From CALCMJ01 sp964475415 (GTDB taxonomy: Bacteria; Bacteroidota; Bacteroidia; Chitinophagales; Saprospiraceae): 14,552 nt of DNA. Position numbers and translations under genes: made by a program. Under the pieces are notes generated by a model. It saw only the letters and a program-made list of their open reading frames with translations. It made no database searches and was not told where the DNA came from. Location: contig CAYYWZ010000088.1 in assembly GCA_964475415.1 (NCBI GenBank), positions 1 through 14,552 on the forward strand, written 5' to 3'. Positions 14,552 to 14,552 of the stretch are shown piece after piece (the stretch's first letter is position 1; each line of letters begins with the position of its first letter).

Positions 14552-14552
14552 G

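Noticed and set aside
40..14552. Whole window as one integron driven by the left-hand integrase
   Set aside because: The right-hand cassettes read leftwards, which puts the integrase-proximal end of that array beyond 14552, and about 10 kb of ordinary chromosomal genes lie between.
1..14552. CRISPR arrays, tRNA or rRNA genes
   Set aside because: No regularly spaced identical repeats of CRISPR type and no recognisable tRNA or rRNA sequence were seen on either strand.

Overview
The window looks like an AT-rich chromosomal segment of a member of the Bacteroidota, probably a marine Flavobacteriia, Cytophagia or Saprospiria type; I cannot name a species. The evidence is a complete ECF sigma / FecR anti-sigma / STN-type TonB-dependent receptor / DUF4249 lipoprotein operon, a PUR-domain (DUF3276) protein, a short zinc-ribbon protein of a kind common in that phylum, and general gene style. 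It mixes ordinary cell-envelope genes with accessory DNA at both ends.

Left end (1-2600): a tyrosine recombinase reads leftwards. It is separated from a rightward Fic-domain AMP-transferase gene by a short region holding two tandem 20-bp repeats. The Fic gene is bracketed by a 14-nt inverted repeat (12/14 matching), and an imperfect palindrome begins at its stop codon, so it looks like a single gene cassette beside an integrase. Next come a zinc-ribbon protein and a DUF1853 (predicted PD-(D/E)XK-like fold) protein on the + strand (2608-3814), then about 410 bp without a gene.

Middle (4225-9399, minus strand): a four-gene surface-signalling and uptake operon. The ECF sigma overlaps FecR, the TonB-dependent receptor starts 3 bases after FecR, and a DUF4249 lipoprotein with its own Shine-Dalgarno follows. 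Divergent from it is a 70-residue membrane protein. Then come two decayed short genes facing each other across a bidirectional terminator (9932-10635): a small secreted protein whose signal peptide is out of frame with the nearest ATG, and a lipoprotein/propeller remnant with a stop and a frameshift. A periplasmic gamma-glutamyltransferase-family enzyme (10736-12427, minus) follows.

Right end (12577-14552, minus strand): what appears to be the distal end of an integron-like gene-cassette array. Two 65-68 bp imperfect palindromes with related hairpins sit immediately 3' of higBA and of a PUR-protein/hicAB unit. The end sequences pair within each cassette (GTTATAGGTC...GACCTATAAC and GTTATCTGT...ACAGATAAC) and not within each site. 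This is the hybrid-site pattern expected if cassettes are inserted as single-site circles. The PUR/hicAB cassette starts in the last 11 bases of the window, so the array continues to the right. The higB toxin carries an in-frame amber codon.

The possible undescribed system is this cassette mobilisation, together with a recombinase at the other end of the window that lacks the insert diagnostic of classical integron integrases. Whether that recombinase acts on the right-hand array is inference: the array polarity places its own integrase, if any, beyond the right edge.
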